Origin: Streptomyces scopuliridis RB72
GTDB taxonomy: Bacteria > Actinomycetota > Actinomycetes > Streptomycetales > Streptomycetaceae
Assembly: GCF_000718095.1 (NCBI RefSeq)
Contig: NZ_JOEI01000014.1
Span: 62,001 to 126,000 of the forward strand
Length of the DNA stretch: 64,000 nt
Direction: 5' to 3'
Shown here: piece after piece, positions 59,269 to 64,000 of the stretch
Numbering within the stretch: the first letter of the stretch is position 1
How the letters are laid out: the number at the start of each line of letters is the position of its first letter
Position numbers and translations under genes: made by a program
The notes under the pieces: model-generated
The model's input: only the letters and a program-made list of their open reading frames with translations
Databases searched by the model: none
What the model was told of the DNA's origin: nothing

Positions 59269-60636
59269 TCAACTGTCGGGAAAGACCCAGGGATTCGGCT
59301 TGCACTTGATCCCCTCGATGTCCAGCGACTTGGTCTGCTGCTGCATCACCGGAGCGAGCGCCCCGGGCGTGCGGCAACTCACATGGTTGTGTCCGAGCCG
59401 GTGTCCGACCTCGTGGTTGATCAGCATCTGCCGGTAGCTGAGCATCGCCTTGTCGCCGAAGGTCTCCGCGCCCCGCGCCCAGCGGAAGGCGTTGATCATG
59501 ACGCGGTCGGTCGAGGCCGAGTCGCAGGACACGTTGTCGATGGTCGTGTCGAGGCCGGACTTGGCGCACCAGACGCCGGTGGTCCCCGGGCTCGCCAGCG
59601 TGATCACGAATTCGGCCTCGCCGCTGGAGATCCGTTCGAAGGTCATGGCGCCGTTGTGGGCCCAGCTCCGGTCGTCGTTCAGGGTCTTCTGAACCGCTTC
59701 GGCGAAGAGCCCGCCGTCCAGCCCGAGCCCCTTCTCGATGTCCACGCGGTAGCGGAACTTCTGCCCCTTGCCGGGCGCCTTGGCGAGACCGGGTACGGCG
59801 GTGAAGTCGCCCGAGGCCGTCAGCTCCGGATCGAGCGGGAACTGCCGTGTCATCAGCTGCGCGTAGGTGGGGGGCGGGGCCGCCGCCGCGGACCGCGACG
59901 GGGTGGGGCGGCCATCGGAGCGCGAGGTGTCATCGCTCCCGCTGGCGCGGTCGGTGCCGTCGGCGGCCCGCGCGCCGGATGGTTTCGTACCGCCGTCGGT
60001 GACCTGCCCGGCCACGACGACCGCGAGGACCGTGGTCACCGCCGCGGCGGCGATCCCGGTGAGCGCGCGTCCCTTGCCGCCTCTGGCGGGCTCCGCCGGG
60101 ACCGGCTCGGTGTCGCCGTCGCCGGGGCCGTCGGCGCCGCCGTCCCGGTCACCGGTGGGATGCGGGCCGGGCGCGCCCTCCTCCGTGACGGCGGTACGGG
60201 AGGCCGGGGCGCCGAAGGCGTCGAACGCGTCGTCGTCGAACGCCTCGATGAACTCGCGTCGCGGTCCCGGGATCCGCGGAGCGGCGGGCGCCGGAGCCGT
60301 GGGCGCCGAAGTCCCGGGCGTACGCGGCTGCTTGGGCGGGGCCGCAGTGTGCGGAGCGGAGTCGCCCGGGGCGCCGCGGCGCTGCTCACCACCCCAGCCG
60401 CCACCGGCCTCACGCTGCTCGGGGTGACCGCCGCGCACCTGCGGCACGCCGTGCGCGGGGGTGGCGTGCGCCGGGCCGCCGTGCTGCTGCTCCGGGTCCG
60501 CGTCCTGGCCGTCCGCGGCGCGCCTGCGCCGTCCCTTGCCGGATCCGGCCCGCTCCGGGTCGGGTTCGCCCGCCGCGACCGCGGCCGTGGACCGCGCGCC
60601 CTGAGGTACGGGGCCCTTGCGGCTGTGTCGTCCCAC
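59269..60636 (-). CDS. Membrane-anchored DUF3152 zinc metalloprotease-like protein
   Basis: A 455-residue protein. A long charged and Pro-rich cytoplasmic N-terminus (~190 residues) precedes one transmembrane helix (ALTGIAAAAVTTVLAVVVAG) and an extracellular Ser/Thr-rich linker. The C-terminal DUF3152 domain has the zinc motif INHEVGHRLGHNH (HExxHxxxxxH, near residue 412) and the preceding WCAKSGLDTTIDNVSC. Four Cys could form disulfides. It is a predicted extracellular peptidase of unknown substrate. GTG 60636 has AGGAG about 14 bases upstream; the preceding hydrolase stop is only 8 bp away, so they form an operon. Confidence 0.88.
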   Translation of the reverse strand: MGRHSRKGPVPQGARSTAAVAAGEPDPERAGSGKGRRRRAADGQDADPEQQHGGPAHATPAHGVPQVRGGHPEQREAGGGWGGEQRRGAPGDSAPHTAAPPKQPRTPGTSAPTAPAPAAPRIPGPRREFIEAFDDDAFDAFGAPASRTAVTEEGAPGPHPTGDRDGGADGPGDGDTEPVPAEPARGGKGRALTGIAAAAVTTVLAVVVAGQVTDGGTKPSGARAADGTDRASGSDDTSRSDGRPTPSRSAAAAPPPTYAQLMTRQFPLDPELTASGDFTAVPGLAKAPGKGQKFRYRVDIEKGLGLDGGLFAEAVQKTLNDDRSWAHNGAMTFERISSGEAEFVITLASPGTTGVWCAKSGLDTTIDNVSCDSASTDRVMINAFRWARGAETFGDKAMLSYRQMLINHEVGHRLGHNHVSCRTPGALAPVMQQQTKSLDIEGIKCKPNPWVFPDS

Positions 60637-60644
60637 GGCCCGGA

Positions 60645-61604
60645 TCAGCTCCTGTCGTAGTCATCGATGAGTTCCCGGCACGCCTGCGCGACCTGCCTCG
60701 GGTACTCCATCATGGCAACATGTCCGGCGTCGGGGAGGGTCAGCAGCCGGGAACCGCGGAAAGCGGCCGACGCCCTGCGGGCCATACGATATGAAACAAG
60801 CAGATCCCGCCCACCGTAGACGAGCAACGTCGGCGCCAGCACCCGCTCGGCCTGCCGCCACAGCCCGTGTTGACCGCCCAGGGTGTACGCGTTGACGATA
60901 CCGCGCGCCGAGTTGGTCATCGCGTCCCAGAAATAGGGCAGTTGGAGCCGTCGCTCCATCTCCCGCACGGCGTGGCCCAGATCCTCCTCGGTGACCGACG
61001 AGGGGTTGCCGTAGGTGAGTTCCATCGCGCCGCGGGTGCGCTGCTCCGCCGTCCAGTCCCTGGTCAGCCGGCCGAACAGCGAGGCGACACCGGGCACCGC
61101 GAGCAGCGCGGTCGGCAGCGCGGTGCGCTGCACCCGGAGCTCCGGCAGCGCGGGCGAGATCAGCGTCAGGGTCCGCACCAGATCGGGCCGGGCCGCCGCG
61201 ACGCGCGTGACGACGGCGCCCCCGAGGGAGTTGCCGAAAAGATGTACGGGACCGCGCTCCTCCGCGTCCAACAGCCGGATCACCGCGCGGGCATGACCGG
61301 TGATGGAGTAATTGCCGTCGTCCGGCGGCGGCGAGTCCCCGAAGCCGGGCAGATCGACCGCCTCGCCGTCGACGATGTCCGCCAGGAGCGGCATCATCGC
61401 CGACCAGTTCTGCGAGGAGCCCCCGAGCCCGTGCACATACAGCGCGGGCGGCGCGCCGGTACGGGACGCGGGCCGCGACCGTACGGTCAGCGTCAGCCCG
61501 GGCAGCGTGACGGAACGGAGCCGTTCCCCGTCCGCGACCCGTACGGGACTCACCTTCGGCGCCACGGCGGCGGCAATGGTTTCCGGCAGCTCGGTCGACG
61601 ACAT
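60645..61604 (-). CDS. Alpha/beta-fold hydrolase
   Basis: A 319-residue cytoplasmic hydrolase: LYVHGLGGSSQNW (oxyanion region, near residue 55), DLPGFGDSPPPDDG near 88, nucleophile Ser in LFGNSLGGAVV near 125, Asp in VYGGRDLLVS near 268, His in LPDAGHVAMMEYP near 297. It belongs to the large epoxide-hydrolase/esterase-like group; the substrate is unknown. ATG 61604 is preceded by TAACAT plus six bases (61611-61616) and no ribosome-binding site, so it is probably leaderless. Confidence 0.9.
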   Translation of the reverse strand: MSSTELPETIAAAVAPKVSPVRVADGERLRSVTLPGLTLTVRSRPASRTGAPPALYVHGLGGSSQNWSAMMPLLADIVDGEAVDLPGFGDSPPPDDGNYSITGHARAVIRLLDAEERGPVHLFGNSLGGAVVTRVAAARPDLVRTLTLISPALPELRVQRTALPTALLAVPGVASLFGRLTRDWTAEQRTRGAMELTYGNPSSVTEEDLGHAVREMERRLQLPYFWDAMTNSARGIVNAYTLGGQHGLWRQAERVLAPTLLVYGGRDLLVSYRMARRASAAFRGSRLLTLPDAGHVAMMEYPRQVAQACRELIDDYDRS

Positions 61605-61610
61605 GCCGCA

Positions 61611-61616
61611 ATGTTA
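61611..61616 (-). promoter_or_regulatory. -10-like TAACAT of the alpha/beta hydrolase gene (leaderless)
   Basis: TAACAT on the minus strand, six bases before the ATG at 61604. Confidence 0.4.
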
Positions 61617-61727
61617 CGAGACGATCACGCCCCGGTCCGTGTGTTCGCCGTCACAGGCCGCATGGCGCCGTACATCCCGTGCTTCTAGGCTCTTAAGGAG
61701 AGCTCCAGGGGAGAGAGAGGGCACGCC

Positions 61728-61958
61728 ATGGCGGTTGACCCCACGGATCCCGAAACCTTCGAGACGAACGGCGAGCAAGAGGCGGCCGAGCTGGACGAGG
61801 AGGTCCCCGAGGCCGACGCCGCGGAACAGCACACGGACGTACGGCCCAAGGGCGACGAACCCCTGACGCGCATCGACCGGGACGGAGCCGACGAGGCGGA
61901 CGCGGCCGATCAGGCACGGGCGGTCGGGACCGACGAGGACGACGACTACCGTCCGTGA
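61728..61958 (+). CDS. Small highly acidic protein
   Basis: A 76-residue protein, very rich in Glu and Asp (for example EQEAAELDEEVPEADAAEQ, ending GTDEDDDYRP), with no hydrophobic segment. Likely intrinsically disordered and cytoplasmic. A good ribosome-binding site (GGGAGAGAGAGG) precedes the ATG, and the codon pattern is that of a real gene. No named function. Confidence 0.7.
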   Translation: MAVDPTDPETFETNGEQEAAELDEEVPEADAAEQHTDVRPKGDEPLTRIDRDGADEADAADQARAVGTDEDDDYRP

Positions 61959-62113
61959 CCGGGCGGGAAGGGTCGCGCGACAAAGGGCCGGGTACGCCCG
62001 CCGGAGGCGACCGGACCCAAAAAAACAGGTCCTCACCACGCACAGCCGGGTTACCCAAAAGTACGATGGCCAGGCGGCGCACAGCGCGCACGGAACGAAT
62101 TTTGGGAGGCGGC

Positions 62114-62755
62114 GTGACAGCCATAGAGCAGACAGAGGCGGCGCGCCCGCGAGGCACGCGCCTGCCGCGTCGCGCCCGACGCAATCAGCTGCTGGGCGCG
62201 GCTCAGGAAGTGTTCGTCGCACAGGGCTATCACGCGGCCGCGATGGACGACATCGCCGAGCGGGCCGGCGTCAGCAAGCCCGTCCTCTATCAGCACTTCC
62301 CCGGAAAGCTGGAGCTGTATCTCGCCCTGCTCGACCAGCACTGCGAGAGCCTGCTCCAGGCGGTCCGTACGGCGCTCGCGTCCACGACGGACAACAAGCT
62401 GCGCGTCGAGGCCACGATGGACGCGTACTTCGCCTATGTCGAGGACGAGGGCGGTGCGTTCCGCCTGGTCTTCGAGTCGGATCTGACGAACGAGCCCGCG
62501 GTGCGCGAGCGCGTCGACCGGGTCGCGCTCCAGTGCGCGGAGGCCATCTCCGACGTGATCGCCGAGGACACCGGGCTCTCCAAGGAGGAGTCCATGCTGC
62601 TGGCCGTGGGGCTCGGCGGCGTCTCCCAGGTGGTGGCACGCTACTGGCTCTCCAGCGAGTCCGCGATCCCCCGCGATCAGGCGGTCCGGCTCCTCACCTC
62701 GCTGGCCTGGCGCGGGATCGCCGGCTTCCCGCTGCACGGCAGTGAGCAGCACTGA
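62114..62755 (+). CDS. TetR-family regulator
   Basis: A 213-residue regulator with HTH MDDIAERAGVSKPVLYQHFPGKLELYLALL (near residues 45-75 in parts) and a TetR-type C-terminal domain (FAYVEDEGGAFRLVFESD, MLLAVGLGGVSQVVARYWL). Such proteins with the same flank (DUF3107 downstream) are conserved in Streptomyces; the ligand is unknown. GTG 62114 has GGGAGG five bases upstream; an in-frame ATG at 62066 is the alternative. Confidence 0.88.
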   Translation: MTAIEQTEAARPRGTRLPRRARRNQLLGAAQEVFVAQGYHAAAMDDIAERAGVSKPVLYQHFPGKLELYLALLDQHCESLLQAVRTALASTTDNKLRVEATMDAYFAYVEDEGGAFRLVFESDLTNEPAVRERVDRVALQCAEAISDVIAEDTGLSKEESMLLAVGLGGVSQVVARYWLSSESAIPRDQAVRLLTSLAWRGIAGFPLHGSEQH

Positions 62756-62875
62756 ACGGCGCGTGTTCGCTGCGGGCGTTCCCCGCGGCGTCTTCCGGAT
62801 GGTCACTCCGGGCTAATGTGTGCTGCGTACCGCGCGGCTGGCCGCGCAACGCAGACCGTTCGGAGGGACATAGCC

Positions 62876-63103
62876 GTGGAGGTCAAGATCGGCGTGCAGC
62901 ACACGCCCCGCGAGATCGTTCTGGAGAGCGGGCAGACCGCCCAGGAGGTCGAGCGCGCCGTCGCCGACGCGCTGGCCGGTAAGGCGCAGCTGCTCAGTCT
63001 CACGGACGACAAGGGGCGCAAGGTGCTCGTACCGGCCGAGCGGATCGCGTACGTGGAGATCGGTGAGCCGGCCACACGACGCGTCGGATTCGGCGCTCTG
63101 TAG
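62876..63103 (+). CDS. DUF3107 family protein
   Basis: A 75-residue actinobacterial protein: VEVKIGVQHTPREIVLESGQ, then VERAVADALAG and AYVEIGEPATRRVGFGAL. Predicted ATP-binding-like small protein by family annotation, but the function is unproven. GTG 62876 has GGAGGGA about nine bases upstream. Confidence 0.88.
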   Translation: MEVKIGVQHTPREIVLESGQTAQEVERAVADALAGKAQLLSLTDDKGRKVLVPAERIAYVEIGEPATRRVGFGAL

Positions 63104-63132
63104 TCACTCGTCACTGTCGTCACTGACATCCG

Positions 63133-63169
63133 GGAATGGCCCGGCGGGACACCCCCGCCGGGCCATTCC
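63133..63169 (+). terminator. Terminator after the DUF3107 gene
   Basis: Perfect 16-bp arms (63133-63148 and 63154-63169), 5-base loop, followed by T-rich TCTGTCCGTTCC. The rest of 63104-63331 holds no gene that I can support. Confidence 0.85.
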
Positions 63170-63331
63170 TCTGTCCGTTCCCCGGCCCGTTACCGACGAG
63201 TTCCGCTATGCGCGTAGCCGCCCTCTCCCGGGGGTCTGTTGAGGGTTGCGTTCCGTGCACTGCGGGTAGTGACGTGCTGGGCCCGAAAGCCCTGAACGCA
63301 TGTCACTCCCGGCGTCGTGAGGTGATCAGCA

Positions 63332-63607
63332 GTGATCTGGGAAGTTCTCGGATCGGTCCTGCTCGGACTCGGTCTTTCGTGGGCGGCCGCCAGCCGGCTG
63401 TCCCACCGGCTCCCGGCTCACCGGACGGTGTTCACGGCCGGCCCGGTCGGCGCGCTCGTCGGCGCCTATGTGACACATATGGCGCTCGGCGCCGGCCATG
63501 TTCCCGCGACGCTCGTCGGTGCCCTGCTGGTGGGAGCGGTGCTGCTGTCGCTGCTGCTCCGCCCCACACGCCGCGGGCTGCGCACGCCCCAGACCTCCAC
63601 GTCCTGA
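63332..63607 (+). CDS. Small two- or three-span membrane protein
   Basis: A 91-residue protein with hydrophobic segments at ~residues 5-20 (VLGSVLLGLGLSWAA), 36-50 and 58-75 (ATLVGALLVGAVLLSLLL) and a short basic tail. GTG 63332 has GAGGTGATC nearby. Unknown function. Confidence 0.7.
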   Translation: MIWEVLGSVLLGLGLSWAAASRLSHRLPAHRTVFTAGPVGALVGAYVTHMALGAGHVPATLVGALLVGAVLLSLLLRPTRRGLRTPQTSTS

Positions 63608-63619
63608 GCCGTTCCGTCC

Positions 63620-63637
63620 GACCGGCGCGCGCCGGTC
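63620..63637. terminator. Palindrome between convergent genes
   Basis: GACCGGCGC-GCGCCGGTC, a perfect 18-bp palindrome touching the stop codon of the ferritin-like gene. Confidence 0.5.
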
Positions 63638-64000
63638 AGGCGGCCAGCCCGAGAGCTGCCATCCGCTTGGTGTGCGCCTCGGTGATCCGGGAGAACATCC
63701 GGCCGACCTCCGCGAGATCGAAGCCGTCCGCCACCCCGCCCACGAGCATCGTGGAGAGCGCGTCGCGCTCGGCCACCACCCGCTGCGCCTGCGAGAGCGC
63801 CTCGCCCATCAGCCGGCGCGCCCAGAGCGCCAGGCGCCCGCCGACGCGCGGCTCCGCCTCGATCGCGGCGCGGACCTTCTCGACGGCGAAGTTGCCGTGT
63901 CCCGTGTCGTCCAGTACGGCGAGCACCAGCGCGCGAGTGTCGGTGTCCAGCCGCGCGGCCACCTCGCGGTAGAAGTCGCTGGCGATCGAGTCGCCCACGT
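63636..64000 (-). CDS. Ferritin-like fold protein (partial, 5' end outside window)
   Basis: The visible ~121 residues are mostly helical: SDFYREVAARLDTDTRALVLAVLDDTGHGNFAVEKVRAA, then RRLMGEALSQAQRVVAERDAL and FSRITEAHTKRMAALGLAA at the C-terminus. This matches the C-terminal part of ferritin-like (MiaE/hydroxylase-like) proteins annotated in Streptomyces. The frame is open to the right edge; the metal-ligand Glu/His residues expected in the N-terminal half are not seen. Confidence 0.7.
   Translation of the reverse strand, partial: VGDSIASDFYREVAARLDTDTRALVLAVLDDTGHGNFAVEKVRAAIEAEPRVGGRLALWARRLMGEALSQAQRVVAERDALSTMLVGGVADGFDLAEVGRMFSRITEAHTKRMAALGLAA

Noticed and set aside
59116..60660. Plus-strand frame opposite the DUF3152 gene
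   Set aside because: It lacks domains and is the shadow of the metalloprotease gene, whose HExxH motif and codon pattern are clear.

Overview
The window is high-GC DNA whose gene set and codon use point to a Streptomyces chromosome. It carries a wblC-type WhiB regulator with an AT-hook, a mycoredoxin, an AdnAB helicase-nuclease, an actinobacterial UvrD2 with HRDC domain, SlpD/E-like secreted hydrolases, DUF3107, DUF3152 and PPA1309 family proteins, and GTG starts and leaderless genes. From memory the gene order resembles the S. coelicolor chromosome around wblC. It looks like a core chromosomal segment: there is no prophage, insertion sequence, integrase or CRISPR array.

Layout, 0-7.6 kb: end of a membrane peptidase-like gene, aroA (shikimate pathway), rsgA (ribosome GTPase), a Gdx-type SMR exporter overlapping a TetR gene tail to tail, hisN, a CBS-domain protein, and divergent catalase and Fur-family regulator genes with operator-like dyads between them. 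7.7-10.1 kb: two identical initiator tRNA genes flank a Sel1-repeat protein. 10-19.3 kb: a UPF0182 membrane protein, PPA1309 protein, PDZ-Lon protease, moaE, an epimerase, and a zincin/Nudix pair. 19.4-26 kb: three AIM24 genes in one operon, the first fused to TerD, then a YgjP-like metallopeptidase, an E1-like protein with a possible RiPP-recognition N-terminus, and a UbiB-family kinase.

26-27.5 kb is the wblC control region. A WhiB7-type promoter leads into a 114-codon upstream ORF, a hairpin over its stop codon, an intrinsic terminator, wblC, and a translationally coupled small basic protein. 27.5-41.4 kb is rich in DNA repair and redox genes: uvrD2, mycoredoxin, nudC, an M20 dipeptidase, adnB and adnA with a RelE/Phd toxin-antitoxin pair wedged between them, and an alkyltransferase-like protein. 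41.6-49 kb: a pseudokinase-flippase fusion, two paralogous secreted lipoprotein hydrolases, and moeZ.

49.1-53.3 kb holds four overlapping or closely spaced genes (DUF3492 PelF-like protein, polytopic membrane protein, sugar-nucleotide epimerase, spherulin-4 protein). Together they resemble a minimal Pel/galactosaminogalactan-like exopolysaccharide locus. 53.5-59.2 kb is a peptide ABC transporter operon whose genes all overlap by 4 bp; it is preceded by a strong promoter driving a leaderless 32-codon peptide ending in Cys-Arg. 59.3-64 kb: a DUF3152 metalloprotease with an alpha/beta hydrolase, a small acidic protein, TetR, DUF3107, and small membrane or ferritin-like genes.

Two themes recur. 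Several genes have a -10 hexamer 6 or 7 bases before the start codon, which predicts leaderless mRNAs. Short direct repeats, often 15 or 18 bp and therefore in frame, have expanded in several genes and spacers.
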